A stretch of 64,000 nt of DNA from Lentilitoribacter sp039986595 (GCA_039986595.1 JBDWQJ010000005.1:310001-374000), one strand, 5' to 3'. Positions 33,022 through 43,342 are shown, counted from the stretch's first letter. The notes: generated by a model from the letters alone, not told the origin. Numbers and translations: made by a program.

Positions 33022-34134
33022 ATGAGAAAACTGATAGGTGCCCTGCTGGCTACAAGTTTTTTCGCAATGCCAAATATAGGTTTTGCGCAAAATCTTGAAT
33101 CGTGCGAAAGCCTGCATGCCGAGCTAAAAACAGCTTCAGCTTCAAGATCAAGCTCTAAAAAAATCAAACGTTACTCAACGGCTATCAAACAACAAACAAA
33201 AATGTTGGCAAAGCTTGAGGGTGATTTGCGCAGATATAGTTGCAACTCAGATAACGCAGATCAAGCATGTGAGAAACTTGAAGATGTCAAAGAGCGCATG
33301 CAAACTAATCTTGATAAACTGACAGCAGCGCGAGGAAATTTATCGCCAGGTTCGAGCAAACTTTCAGTTGACCAAATCAATGCACGTCTTGAAGCATTTA
33401 ATTGCAGCAGCGGCAGCTCTATCATAAACGCATCGACAAATCCAAAACCCTTAGCACCTGTAAACAATGGGCGAGAGTTAGAAAATGGTGTGCGTATTTT
33501 AGGCGAAAGTGGTGGTCGAAAACCGCGTCAACGCGTAGTTACATTGCCAAATTCTGCACGAAACATTGGGCAATATCGCACTATGTGTGTGCGTTCATGT
33601 GATGGATTTTTCTTTCCAATTTCATCAAACACATCATCAACGTCTTTCGAACGTGATGAGTTAGCCTGCCAACTCATGTGCCCGGGTACAGAAACCAATT
33701 TGTTCTTCCACCGATCACGTGATCAGGAAAGTGAAGACATGATCTCTTATCGCGGCGGACAGGCATATACAAACCAACCATATGCATTTTCTTACAAAAC
33801 AACATCAGGACCGAGATCCGAGGCTTGTTCATGTAATATGTCTGCATTTCACGCTGAAATGGCGCGTCGCGAACGAGTATTGCGTGAAAGAGAAGAAAAC
33901 GGCGACGTGGAAAGCGCAGCGACATCTGGCTTAACAATCGTCCCAGTGGATAGAATTGACCGCGGCGAAGACCCTGAAACAATCTCAAATCTTGCGGGTA
34001 ATTTAACTGACGAAGACATTCAGGCCATTACAAGTGTGAACCGAACCGGTAAACCTTTGGATGACGCTGATAGAAAAGTGCGCGTTGTTGGCCCGAAATT
34101 CCTTCAGGACGATGAACCATCAGGTAAACTGTAA
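33022..34134 (+). CDS. DUF2865 domain-containing secreted protein
   Basis: A 370-residue periplasmic protein with a signal peptide cleaved after IGFA. A coiled-coil region at about 45-110 holds paired cysteines. The DUF2865 core has YRTMCVRSCDGFFFPIS, LACQLMCPG and a late EACSC, so probably several disulfides. The family is common in Hyphomicrobiales and has no known function. SD is GTAAGAACG-like and weak. Monocistronic. Confidence 0.85.
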   Translation: MRKLIGALLATSFFAMPNIGFAQNLESCESLHAELKTASASRSSSKKIKRYSTAIKQQTKMLAKLEGDLRRYSCNSDNADQACEKLEDVKERMQTNLDKLTAARGNLSPGSSKLSVDQINARLEAFNCSSGSSIINASTNPKPLAPVNNGRELENGVRILGESGGRKPRQRVVTLPNSARNIGQYRTMCVRSCDGFFFPISSNTSSTSFERDELACQLMCPGTETNLFFHRSRDQESEDMISYRGGQAYTNQPYAFSYKTTSGPRSEACSCNMSAFHAEMARRERVLREREENGDVESAATSGLTIVPVDRIDRGEDPETISNLAGNLTDEDIQAITSVNRTGKPLDDADRKVRVVGPKFLQDDEPSGKL

Positions 34135-34254
34135 AGCCCGCTAAATCAGTATAAAGAGCAAGCAGTCCCCGCCTGCCCATTAATATCACCCAACATTACA
34201 TCAATTGCGCTAAACAATTGGCGCATCGCACAAATTACTTCTTTCAAGCTAAAA

Positions 34255-34292
34255 CAAGAAAAAACCGCCTGAGAGCTAATCATCAGGCGGTT
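34255..34292 (-). terminator. Terminator downstream of the GGDEF gene
   Basis: A 10-bp stem AACCGCCTGA/TCAGGCGGTT with a 10-nt loop is followed on the minus strand by a T-rich run. It sits about 40 bp after the diguanylate cyclase stop. Confidence 0.75.
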
Positions 34293-34332
34293 AATTTGTA
34301 TTTGGCAATGAAGCCTAAAGGCTAAGTATCAT

Positions 34333-35373
34333 CTAATCTCGATACATTGCGCGTTTATTTGATGATTTACCCATACGGTCAGCATCATAAACTTGTACTT
34401 GATTGCGGCCTTTATTCTTAGACAAATAAAGTGCTTCATCTGTTGCACCATATAAGTCGTCAGCACTATCGCATTGGCTTGCCATACACACACCCAATGA
34501 AATTGTAATCTTACCAAAGTCCATGCCAGACTTGCGATCTTTCAATGATGTTTTTTCAACGGCCATACGAATACGTTCCGCAATCAATTCAACATTACCT
34601 GGGGATGTGTTTGAGACAACGATGCCAAACTCTTCACCACCGGTACGAGCAATAAGCGAATCTTGACGTAATTCTTGGTTCATTGCATTTGCAACAACTG
34701 TGAGCACGCGATCACCAATTGGGTGACCATGGGTGTCATTGAACTGCTTGAAATGGTCAATATCTAAGAGGATCAAAGCGCTAGTTGTGATTGAGATGTT
34801 GCTGTCATAAATATTCGACATTGCTTCATCAAATGCACGACGGTTCGGCAAACGTGTCAAAGGATCGGTATTTGCGATCGACTTGTATTCGTCCAATTGT
34901 TCTTTAACTTGCGCAAGCTCCTTGGTCGCTGTTAACACGCGATCAATAATCTGCTTACTATTTTCAATCTTGTCGCCAGTTGCCTGCGCCAAAGCATCTG
35001 TGATGCTCAAAATATCTTGATTACGCGGATTACGCGCCATCGTATCAAGTCGGTTTGCATTATCATCTAGAACTTTATTGTAGTCTTGCAGCGTGTTGTT
35101 TTCTTTGTTCAAACGACCAATCAACTCATCCAGCTCGCCGGAGATTTTTTGTTGAGCATCTGAAACGACACCATCATGATGATGATGCGCAAAATACTTT
35201 TTGCCAATCTCATCAAGATCAACTTGGGAGGGTTGACTTCCAAGAGCGGCAAATTCACGTGTTAAATTGGGATTGCTTTTGTTTAAAGCTTCGTAAACCA
35301 ACTCATAATTTCGCGGAAGACCAGAAATCCCCCGTTTATGCATTGTTGCGACCACTATTGACGCTGTATTCAT
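34333..35373 (-). CDS. Diguanylate cyclase (GGDEF domain)
   Basis: It probably makes cyclic di-GMP. The C-terminal GGDEF domain (about 170-335) has DPLTRLPNRRAFDEAM, the metal-site LLDIDHFKQFND, and active-site GGEEF at 245-249, an active variant. The allosteric I-site RxxD is broken: the position reads RQDS (236-239). The N-terminal 165 residues are helical, without TM or signal peptide, and contain a four-histidine run at 63-66. The protein is cytoplasmic; the sensing domain is not recognised. Confidence 0.9.
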   Translation of the reverse strand: MNTASIVVATMHKRGISGLPRNYELVYEALNKSNPNLTREFAALGSQPSQVDLDEIGKKYFAHHHHDGVVSDAQQKISGELDELIGRLNKENNTLQDYNKVLDDNANRLDTMARNPRNQDILSITDALAQATGDKIENSKQIIDRVLTATKELAQVKEQLDEYKSIANTDPLTRLPNRRAFDEAMSNIYDSNISITTSALILLDIDHFKQFNDTHGHPIGDRVLTVVANAMNQELRQDSLIARTGGEEFGIVVSNTSPGNVELIAERIRMAVEKTSLKDRKSGMDFGKITISLGVCMASQCDSADDLYGATDEALYLSKNKGRNQVQVYDADRMGKSSNKRAMYRD

Positions 35374-35494
35374 GAGTTCCCAACCTCGTCCTTACTAATA
35401 TTAATCCGCTTATTCTACAAAAGCGGCTAAATGCTTTCGTTAAAATTATCCGGAAAGTGTTGGCGAACTGTTAATTTGAATCCAAAAAACCCAT

Positions 35495-35526
35495 AAAAAT
35501 AAAAACGCCCGATCACTCAGGCGTTT
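35495..35526 (-). terminator. Terminator downstream of fumC
   Basis: Stem AAACGCC/GGCGTTT with an 11-nt loop; on the minus strand it is followed by TTTTTATTTTT. It lies 32 bp past the fumC stop. Confidence 0.7.
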
Positions 35527-35557
35527 CGTTTTTCGCTATAATGTACTCAAATGTATA

Positions 35558-36949
35558 TTATTTAGGGCCTAGCATCTGTTCAGGGCGCACAACGCGGTCA
35601 AATGTTTCTTCGTCGACAAAGCCTAAGCTCATTGCCTCTTCCTTAAGAGTTGTCCCATTTTTGTGCGCAGTTTTGGCTACTTTCGTTGCATTATCATAGC
35701 CAATTTCCGGCGCTAACGCCGTTACCAACATTAAACTTTCCCACATAAGTTTGCTGATTCTATCTTCATCCGGGCGAATACCTGCAACACATTTATCCAC
35801 AAAACTAACAGATGCATCACCCAATAATTGCATAGATTGTAAGACGTTATACGCCATCATTGGCTTATAGACATTCAACTCAAAATGACCTTGCGAACCT
35901 GCAAAACCGACCGCTGCATCATTACCCATGACATGAGCACAGACTTGCGTGATTGCTTCACATTGGGTTGGGTTGACTTTGCCAGGCATAATCGATGAAC
36001 CAGGCTCATTTTCTGGCAATACCAACTCACCCAAACCACAACGAGGACCAGATCCCAATAAACGAATATCATTGGCGATTTTAAACGCGCTCGCAGCGAC
36101 TGTTTTCAACGCACCTGACATCTCAATCAGCGCATCATGTGCCGCTAATGCTTCAAACTTGTTTGGTGCGGTATAAAACGGGATATCTGTGATCGCAGCC
36201 ATATTAGCAGCCACCATTTCCGCCCAACCCTTTTTGGTATTTAGCCCCGTACCAACGGCAGTGCCGCCTTGTGCTAAAGCATGAATGTTGTGAAGCGCTT
36301 GTTTAACACGCGCAATTCCCTGCTCAATTTGGAACGCATATCCTGAAAACTCCTGACCTAACGTCAGCGGAGTTGCATCTTGCGTGTGCGTGCGGCCAAT
36401 TTTAATAATCTCTTCAAATGATTTAGCTTTTTCCACCAAGGCATCATGAAGTTTTTCCAAACCAGGAAGCAAAACATCACGCGCTGTCATTGCAATAGCG
36501 ATATGCATGGCTGTTGGGAATGTATCATTTGAAGATTGGCACATATTACAGTGGTCATTTGGGTGCACAGGTGACTTCGATCCAATTTCGCCACCAAGCA
36601 TCTCAATAGCGCGATTGGCAATCACTTCATTTGCGTTCATATTTGATTGCGTGCCTGAACCTGTTTGCCAAACAACTAATGGAAAATGATCATCAAGCTT
36701 ACCTGCAACAACTTCCGCAGCAGCTTTAGCAATTGTGTTGCCAATTTCAGCATCCATTGAACCTTGTTCCACGTTTGCTTGTGCGCATGCCTGTTTGATC
36801 ACACCCAGCGCTCTTACGATCGCAATTGGCTGCTTTTCCCAACCGATTGGAAAATTCATCAATGATCGCTGAGTTTGAGCACCCCAATATTTGTCTGATG
36901 GTACTTGTAGAACACCAAAGCTGTCTGATTCTGCGCGGGTTTGTGTCAT
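35558..36949 (-). CDS. fumC: Class II fumarate hydratase
   Basis: FumC interconverts fumarate and malate in the TCA cycle without an iron-sulfur cluster. GSGTQSNMNANEV, the HPNDHCNMCQSSND segment and the class signature GSSIMPGKVNPTQ (near 318-330) are intact. AAGGGA is well placed for the ATG at 36949, giving 463 residues, close to E. coli FumC; an in-frame ATG at 36979 is less likely. Monocistronic. Confidence 0.96.
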   Translation of the reverse strand: MTQTRAESDSFGVLQVPSDKYWGAQTQRSLMNFPIGWEKQPIAIVRALGVIKQACAQANVEQGSMDAEIGNTIAKAAAEVVAGKLDDHFPLVVWQTGSGTQSNMNANEVIANRAIEMLGGEIGSKSPVHPNDHCNMCQSSNDTFPTAMHIAIAMTARDVLLPGLEKLHDALVEKAKSFEEIIKIGRTHTQDATPLTLGQEFSGYAFQIEQGIARVKQALHNIHALAQGGTAVGTGLNTKKGWAEMVAANMAAITDIPFYTAPNKFEALAAHDALIEMSGALKTVAASAFKIANDIRLLGSGPRCGLGELVLPENEPGSSIMPGKVNPTQCEAITQVCAHVMGNDAAVGFAGSQGHFELNVYKPMMAYNVLQSMQLLGDASVSFVDKCVAGIRPDEDRISKLMWESLMLVTALAPEIGYDNATKVAKTAHKNGTTLKEEAMSLGFVDEETFDRVVRPEQMLGPK

Positions 36950-37166
36950 TTGATTTCCCTTTATGTTTTCGGCACACATGCGTTAAAACGCAATTTCTTG
37001 TCACATCATCTAGTCAAAAAACATGCTTTCGACAACAAGAACTTGTTTGCAGTGCAATATTTGATCACAAGTTTCGCGAAATTTAATAAAATTAACAAGA
37101 TGTTCTTTAATTCAAAGCCATCATCGGTTAAACATTCGTCGGGAACACTCGTGAAAGGGTAAAAAA

Positions 37167-39095
37167 TTGATACGTAAAGTTGCTACGCGCTCGGTCTTTA
37201 TCTTGTCAGCATTCGCGCTGATGGAAACTTCACCACTACCTGTTATGGTGCAAGACGCATCCGCACAAAACCTCTTGCAGGCTATTTTTGGTGGCGGACA
37301 ACGCAAAAAACGTCAAGAAGCGGAACGCAAAAGACAGGAAGAACTCGCCCGACAACAAGCGTTGAAAAAGAAGCCGCCACGTGTTCGTGGCCCAAGCTAC
37401 AAAACCTACCGTGCTGATAAGTTAGTTGTTGCTAAACTTGCAACACTTACAGATCCTGTCACAACGGGTGCTGTTCAGGCTGAAAATTTAGATGCTGATG
37501 CAACTGCACAAACAGGGACATTGACTTCATCAGTTGCGCCAGAGCCAACTCCTTTTGCTTTGGGTTATGATGCACTTGCATCACTAAAACTCAAAGTACT
37601 TCCAGAAGTCGCAGATGCATTAATTGCAAATTACTCCAAATCACCAAAATACCGTTGGGTGAGTGATAAAGGTGTAAACGAGCAAGCAAAAGCAATCATG
37701 AAAGTGCTTGGTGAAGCTGAGTTAATTGGCTTACCTTCTGAGAACTACCAAGTCGACATGCCAGTTATTTCACTCGATACAGGTGAAACAAATTGGCAGG
37801 ACTTGATGCGATTTGAGATGGAATTCTCAGCTGCAATTTTAACATATGCCGTTGATTCACAACGCGGATTAATCGATCCAAACCGAATTTCCGGTTATCA
37901 TGATTTCAAGCGCAAATCTCCGGAATTAAGTAATGTCATCGTGCGCATGGCTTATTCTGCAGACCCTGCTGCTACCTTGAATTTTTACGGACCACAAGGC
38001 GATCATTTTAAAGCTCTTAAAAGCGAAATGACCGAACTTATGACCGCAGATGAAAAAGAGCGCATCACGATTGCAGATGGCACATTGCTTAAACCGGGGA
38101 CAAAAAACCCAGAATTAAGAAATGTTGTCATGGCTATCCGCGCCAAAGCATCTGAACAACTCAAAACAGATATGGCGTTCCAACTAAACACATATTTGGG
38201 TAACGATGAATACACGCCTGAACTAGTTGAATTGGTCAAAGCGTTCCAGAAAGAAAACAATCTTGCAGCCGACGGTGTTGTTGGCAAAAAGACTATTCGT
38301 GCTTTGGTCGAAGATTCCAATGAAGTCAAAGTCAACAAGCTTCGTTATGCGATGGAACGTGCGCGCTGGTTACCATCAAAATTTGCTGCAAAGCATGTGT
38401 TTATCAATGCACCCGCTTACAAAGTGACATATTTTGAAGGACATAAACCAGAACTTGAAATGCGCGTTGTTGTTGGCAAACGCGCCAATCAGACGAACTT
38501 CTTTAGTGACGAAATTGAAAAAGTTGAGTTCAATCCATATTGGGGTGTTCCGCAGTCTATCATCACAAATGAAATGCTGCCAAAACTTCGCGCTGATCCA
38601 TCTTATCTCGACCGTTTGGGATATCAGGTGAGCTATAAAGGTCGCTCAACATCATCTAGTTCTATCAGCTGGGGTTCGCTAAGTTCAACGCGCTCAATCG
38701 GCGTTCGCCAGCCTCCTGGCCCGAAAAACGCTCTTGGTCAGCTAAAGATCTTGTTCCCAAACAAACACGCAATTTACATGCATGATACGCCCGCGAAAAA
38801 GCTGTTTGGACGTGATACACGCGCATTTAGTCATGGCTGTGTAAGACTTCACGATCCGCAAGCAATGGCTGCAGCTGTTCTTGGTACATCCGTTGATGCA
38901 GTCAATGCGCATATTGCGCCACGCAAAAACAAAACAGTGTTTGTTGAAAAAACAATCCCTGTGCATGTGGCATATTTCACCGCTTGGCCAAATGCCAAAA
39001 CGGGTGAAATCGAGTATTTTGCAGATGTTTATAGCCGCGATAAAGCGCTTGAAAAAGCCTATAATACAACGATTAAGTCTCGCGTTGGGGCTTAA
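37167..39095 (+). CDS. Murein L,D-transpeptidase, YcbB type
   Basis: It makes 3-3 cross-links in peptidoglycan in the periplasm. Signal peptide 1-35, a basic linker, a YcbB-like scaffold domain (about 125-330), a peptidoglycan-binding domain at about 340-385 (ELVKAFQKENNLAADGVVGKKT), and a YkuD catalytic domain with the active site SHGCVRL at 555-561 (Cys558). The start is TTG with AAAGGG 7 nt upstream; no later ATG gives a signal peptide. 642 residues is within the family range. Confidence 0.92.
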   Translation: MIRKVATRSVFILSAFALMETSPLPVMVQDASAQNLLQAIFGGGQRKKRQEAERKRQEELARQQALKKKPPRVRGPSYKTYRADKLVVAKLATLTDPVTTGAVQAENLDADATAQTGTLTSSVAPEPTPFALGYDALASLKLKVLPEVADALIANYSKSPKYRWVSDKGVNEQAKAIMKVLGEAELIGLPSENYQVDMPVISLDTGETNWQDLMRFEMEFSAAILTYAVDSQRGLIDPNRISGYHDFKRKSPELSNVIVRMAYSADPAATLNFYGPQGDHFKALKSEMTELMTADEKERITIADGTLLKPGTKNPELRNVVMAIRAKASEQLKTDMAFQLNTYLGNDEYTPELVELVKAFQKENNLAADGVVGKKTIRALVEDSNEVKVNKLRYAMERARWLPSKFAAKHVFINAPAYKVTYFEGHKPELEMRVVVGKRANQTNFFSDEIEKVEFNPYWGVPQSIITNEMLPKLRADPSYLDRLGYQVSYKGRSTSSSSISWGSLSSTRSIGVRQPPGPKNALGQLKILFPNKHAIYMHDTPAKKLFGRDTRAFSHGCVRLHDPQAMAAAVLGTSVDAVNAHIAPRKNKTVFVEKTIPVHVAYFTAWPNAKTGEIEYFADVYSRDKALEKAYNTTIKSRVGA

Positions 39096-39111
39096 ACAAG
39101 TCGCCTAGCGT

Positions 39112-39789
39112 CTATGAGTTATGAATTAAATGGTCGGCGAGTTCCACTGTGAGCTCGCCGTAATTATTTATAACAACACTTGGATTAAGCGTCTCAACCG
39201 GAACATCACTAAATCCGAACGAAACGGCAATCGATGCAACATCAGCATTTTGTGCCGCATAAATATCGTTTTTGGAATCCCCGATCATGATTGACTTTTC
39301 CGCAACACCGCCAGCTAGTTCAATCGTGTTGAGCAAATGCCGTGCGTCAGGTTTTCGATATGGGTATGTATTGCCTCCCGTAATCGCTTCAAAGTGATCT
39401 GTGAGCGATAAGAGATCTAACAGCTTACGCGCCATACCTTCATGCTTATTGGTACAAACCGCATGACGGTAACCTGCTACTGACAGGCGATCTATTGCAT
39501 CCATCAATCCTGGATATGCTAATGATGTGCCGGGCATGTGCGCGTCATAATATTCAATAAACAAGTCAAACAAACGATCCAACTCAGGTTCAGAAAGTTT
39601 TGCCTTATTTAATTCAAAGGCACGCGTGATCATCGCACGAGCGCCCTGCCCGACCAAAAACGTCAAATCTTCATAAACAACTGGCTTTAAATCAACCGAT
39701 AGCAAGCAGTGATTAACGCAGTCCAAAAGATCATTTGATGTATCCAGCAGCGTTCCATCTAGATCAAATACAATTAGCTTTTGCGACAT
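39112..39789 (-). CDS. gph: Phosphoglycolate phosphatase (HAD family)
   Basis: A HAD hydrolase that removes phosphate from 2-phosphoglycolate. Motif I is VFDLDGTLLDTS, motif II is in AVCTNK, and motif III/IV is IMIGDSKNDI. The 225-residue length and cap domain fit Gph; related HAD phosphatases cannot be excluded. Divergent from rpiA, as in many Hyphomicrobiales. Confidence 0.85.
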   Translation of the reverse strand: MSQKLIVFDLDGTLLDTSNDLLDCVNHCLLSVDLKPVVYEDLTFLVGQGARAMITRAFELNKAKLSEPELDRLFDLFIEYYDAHMPGTSLAYPGLMDAIDRLSVAGYRHAVCTNKHEGMARKLLDLLSLTDHFEAITGGNTYPYRKPDARHLLNTIELAGGVAEKSIMIGDSKNDIYAAQNADVASIAVSFGFSDVPVETLNPSVVINNYGELTVELADHLIHNS

Positions 39790-39938
39790 TTATCACCTCA
39801 AATCATTGGAATTCATTCTGCAGGTAACGGATTTTCCGCTCAAAGTCCAAGAAATGTCTGAGATAATTTGCGAATTTCCTTTGCGAGCCTTGGTCTGACA
39901 TGCTACCAGCAAAACTTATTGAATAATGGTTGAGACGA

Positions 39939-40634
39939 ATGAATCCTAAAGAGTTAAAAATAGCGGCAGCACGAGAAGCTTTGCAACTTGTGGAAAATGG
40001 CATGCGATTAGGTGTTGGCACAGGTTCAACAGCTGATGAATTTACCAAACTGCTCGGCGAGAAAGTCCGTGCGGGATTTGAAGTCCAAGCAGTTACTACG
40101 TCTGTTAAGACAGAAAACCTGTGTATAAAAGAAGGCATTAAAACCTTCACTTTGGAAGAGTTGCCTGAGCTGGATTTAACGATTGATGGCGCTGATGAGC
40201 TTGATCAAGATCTGCAACTCGTCAAAGGCGGTGGCGGCGCGTTGTTGCGTGAAAAGATCGTCGCTAAAGCATCAAAAGCTATGGTGGTGATTGCTGATGC
40301 ATCTAAGGTGGTTGAACCTCTGGGCGCATTTCCGCTACCAATTGAAGTGGTGCCATTTGGCTTAAAAGCAACAGAAATTGAAATCGCTAAAGTCAGCAAA
40401 GAGTTGGGGTTATCTGGCGATATTGTGTTGCGGAAAAAAGAAGACGGATCGGACTTTATTACCGATGGTGGCCACTTTATTCTTGATGCATCATTTGGCC
40501 GTATTTCTGATGCAAAGCAACTCAACGAAAAATTAAACCTAATACCAGGCGTTGTCGAAACAGGATTGTTTATCGATATCGCCACTAAAGCAGTGATCGC
40601 AACACCTAAGGGTGTTAAAGTCATGACAAAGTAA
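39939..40634 (+). CDS. rpiA: Ribose-5-phosphate isomerase A
   Basis: RpiA interconverts ribose 5-phosphate and ribulose 5-phosphate. The sequence shows LGVGTGSTADEF, LDLTIDGADELD, LVKGGGGALLREKIVA and DGGHFILD, all family signatures with catalytic Asp/Glu/Lys. The frame reaches a TTG at 39930, but the ATG at 39939 gives the usual 231 residues. It heads a same-direction set with DUF2059, gor, GH19-like and GGCT genes. Confidence 0.95.
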   Translation: MNPKELKIAAAREALQLVENGMRLGVGTGSTADEFTKLLGEKVRAGFEVQAVTTSVKTENLCIKEGIKTFTLEELPELDLTIDGADELDQDLQLVKGGGGALLREKIVAKASKAMVVIADASKVVEPLGAFPLPIEVVPFGLKATEIEIAKVSKELGLSGDIVLRKKEDGSDFITDGGHFILDASFGRISDAKQLNEKLNLIPGVVETGLFIDIATKAVIATPKGVKVMTK

Positions 40635-40656
40635 TCAAAAGACGGAGCTTAAACTC

Positions 40657-41172
40657 ATGAGCAAAACGCAATTTTTTAAAATTCTAACGGTAAGTGCTAC
40701 GCTTATCTTCTCTGGCGCGCACATCAACAGCGCATTGGCGCAAGATGCTAGCCCAGACCACATTACGGCGGCAAAATCAGCGCTTGATGCATTGGTTGTG
40801 ACAAACACGTTTGATTCCATCCTGCCGCGCGCAGCAGAACAGATTAAAGCAAATCTAACCCTTGCTAATCCAAACTTCTCCGACGAGATCTCTATCGTTG
40901 TGGACGAAGAAGCGATCAAACTTGCAAGCCGCCGTGCGGATTTAGAAAATGAAGCTGCAAACATCTATGCCAAGAACTTTTCTATTGAAGAGCTCAATGA
41001 AGTTGCGGCATTTTATAATTCTGAAACCGGTAAAAAACTCCTAAGTGTTTCTCCAGGGATGGGTAGAGAGCTACTTCGCGCTGCTGAAATCTGGGGTGCT
41101 GGCATCACGCGTGATCTAAATGAAGCGTCATCAAAGGTTTTGACAGAACAGCTCAACGCAAAATCTGAATAA
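40657..41172 (+). CDS. DUF2059 domain-containing secreted protein
   Basis: 171 residues with a signal peptide cleaved after NSALA. The DUF2059 core is at about 95-150 (NIYAKNFSIEELNEVAAFYNSETGKKLL). Function unknown; the family is often encoded next to gor in Hyphomicrobiales. It begins 22 bp after rpiA with GGAG before the ATG. Confidence 0.88.
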   Translation: MSKTQFFKILTVSATLIFSGAHINSALAQDASPDHITAAKSALDALVVTNTFDSILPRAAEQIKANLTLANPNFSDEISIVVDEEAIKLASRRADLENEAANIYAKNFSIEELNEVAAFYNSETGKKLLSVSPGMGRELLRAAEIWGAGITRDLNEASSKVLTEQLNAKSE

Positions 41173-41252
41173 CTTAAAAGTTATCATCGATACGCTGGCA
41201 TTATGATTTAAAAACACCATATGCCAATTTATGATTTGTTATGGAGCGGAAA

Positions 41253-42641
41253 ATGGCAGCATTTGATTTTGATTTATTTGTTATAGGCGGTGGTTCAGGT
41301 GGTGTTCGCGCTGGTCGTGTTGCTGCCTCAATGGGCAAACGCGTTGCAGTTGCTGAAGAATACCGCTTTGGTGGCACATGCGTGATCCGCGGCTGTGTGC
41401 CGAAAAAACTGTTTGTTTATGCATCCAGCTTTCCAGAACATTTTGAAGATGCAGAAGGCTATGGTTGGACCGTGGGTAAGAGCTCCTTTGATTGGAAAAC
41501 TCTCATTGCCAACAAAGACAAAGAAATCACGCGCCTTGAAGGTCTTTATCAAAAAGGTTTGTCTTCTAACGACGCTACAATGTTTAAAAGTCGCGCCGAG
41601 CTTGTTGATGAGCACACAATTTGCCTCACTGCAACGGGTGAAACCGTTACAGCTGAAAAGATCGTTATCGCTGTAGGTGGGCGCCCTAACCCAATGTCGG
41701 ATCTTCAAGGGCATGAGTTGTGCATTTCATCAAATGAAGCTTTCCATCTTGATGAATTACCTAAATCAATTTTGATTGCTGGTGCAGGTTATATTGCAGT
41801 TGAATTTGCTAATATTTTCCACGGCTTAGGCGTTGAAACCACGCTAATTTATCGTGGGACTGAAGTTCTATCTAGGTTCGATATTGATCTTAGAACGAAC
41901 CTACAGGATGCTATGATTGCTAAGGGCATCAACTTCCAGTTCGAAGATGTGATTGAAAAAGTTGAAAAAGCGGCTGGTAGCAATCTCAAAGTCACGACGA
42001 AAAATGGCGATGTTAGCGAATATTCGCAAGTCATGTTGGCGCTTGGCCGGATTGCCAACACGGACAGCCTTGGGCTTGAAAAAGTTGGCGTTGAAATGAA
42101 CAAACGTGGCGCAATCGTTGTTGATGAATATAACAAAACCAACATTGATAACATTTATGCGCTTGGTGATGTGACTGATAAAGTTCAACTTACCCCTGTC
42201 GCGATCCATGAGGCAATGTGCTTCATTGAGACTGTTTATAAAGATAACCCGACCTCACCTGATCATGAGCTAATCCCAACAGCTGTGTTTTCTCAGCCTG
42301 AAATTGGAACAGTTGGCATGACAGAGGAGCAAGCTGGTAAAGCGTTTGATGAACTTGAAATTTATCGCGCTCAGTTCAGACCGATGCGCCACACATTATC
42401 AGGCCGTGAAGAAAAGATGATGATGAAACTTATTGTCAATGCTGCGGATAGAAAAGTGGTTGGTGCGCATATCTTGGGACCAGACGCGGGTGAATTAGCG
42501 CAAGTATTGGGCATTACGCTCAAAGCAGGTGTGACAAAGGACGAGTTTGATCGCACAATGGCGGTTCACCCTTCGGCATCGGAAGAACTTGTGACCATGT
42601 ATAACCCAACATACCGCGTTAAAAACGGTGAACGAGTTTAA
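41253..42641 (+). CDS. gor: Glutathione-disulfide reductase
   Basis: It reduces oxidised glutathione with NADPH. FAD-binding GGGSGGVRAGR is at the N-terminus, the redox-active disulfide is in GTCVIRGCVPKK, the NADPH site is GAGYIAVEFANIF, and the C-terminal active-site His-Glu is in MAVHPSASEELVTMY. GGAG precedes the ATG at 41253 by 6 nt, so the upstream ATG at 41241 is unlikely. 462 residues. Confidence 0.95.
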   Translation: MAAFDFDLFVIGGGSGGVRAGRVAASMGKRVAVAEEYRFGGTCVIRGCVPKKLFVYASSFPEHFEDAEGYGWTVGKSSFDWKTLIANKDKEITRLEGLYQKGLSSNDATMFKSRAELVDEHTICLTATGETVTAEKIVIAVGGRPNPMSDLQGHELCISSNEAFHLDELPKSILIAGAGYIAVEFANIFHGLGVETTLIYRGTEVLSRFDIDLRTNLQDAMIAKGINFQFEDVIEKVEKAAGSNLKVTTKNGDVSEYSQVMLALGRIANTDSLGLEKVGVEMNKRGAIVVDEYNKTNIDNIYALGDVTDKVQLTPVAIHEAMCFIETVYKDNPTSPDHELIPTAVFSQPEIGTVGMTEEQAGKAFDELEIYRAQFRPMRHTLSGREEKMMMKLIVNAADRKVVGAHILGPDAGELAQVLGITLKAGVTKDEFDRTMAVHPSASEELVTMYNPTYRVKNGERV

Positions 42642-42646
42642 AAGAC

Positions 42647-43342
42647 ATGGATCGTGAGCAGTTTTTCCAAAGACTGAATTCCGAACAAAATGATCTGTTC
42701 CCTGATGGGTTGTCACCCCAACAGGCTAACGGATTAAATGTTAAGCTAGATGTATGGGCAAAATGGTATGCTCATCATCCAATTTCATATCTTGCTGCCG
42801 CACTTGGCCAAATTTATCATGAAACGGGCACTTTGATGGTGCCTGTTTTAGAAGCATTTTCACCTGATAGAAAAACATCCGTTGAACGATTAGAGAAAGC
42901 GTTTTCTAAAGGGCGATTGAGTTGGGTTAAACAACCCTATTGGCTAAGTGATGAAAGCGGGCAAAACCCTGTTGGCTGTGGTGATATCCAAATTACCCAC
43001 CGCAGGAACTATTTAGCTGCCGAAGCGCGCCTTTATGAAAAGTTTGGTATCAAGACAAACCTATCCGATAATTACGACTTGGCGCTGGATCCAATCATCT
43101 CAGCTCATATTGCATTTAGCGGAATGATCGATGGCTGGTTTAGACCCTGCAAGCTTCCTGACTTTGAGATAGAAGAAGGGTTCGACTATCGAGCAGCCCG
43201 CGACATTGTAAACGGCGATACAGGGCTCATCGGAGATAAAATTGAAACCTATTGCAAGACATTTGAAGAAGCTTTGATTTTATCAGGTGCAAACACATCC
43301 ATAGAGATTATTGATAAAAATATAGACTGGCCAACGTCATGA
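42647..43342 (+). CDS. Glycoside hydrolase 19-like (chitinase/endolysin-like) protein
   Basis: 231 residues. ALGQIYHETGT has the Glu of the GH19 AHETGG catalytic motif, and GCGDIQITHRRNYLAAE matches the GxGxxQLTGRxNY signature of GH19 chitinases and phage endolysins. No signal peptide or TM is seen, so it would be cytoplasmic unless exported by other means. It begins 5 bp after gor and overlaps the GGCT gene by 4 bp, so it is translated as part of this operon. Confidence 0.7.
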   Translation: MDREQFFQRLNSEQNDLFPDGLSPQQANGLNVKLDVWAKWYAHHPISYLAAALGQIYHETGTLMVPVLEAFSPDRKTSVERLEKAFSKGRLSWVKQPYWLSDESGQNPVGCGDIQITHRRNYLAAEARLYEKFGIKTNLSDNYDLALDPIISAHIAFSGMIDGWFRPCKLPDFEIEEGFDYRAARDIVNGDTGLIGDKIETYCKTFEEALILSGANTSIEIIDKNIDWPTS

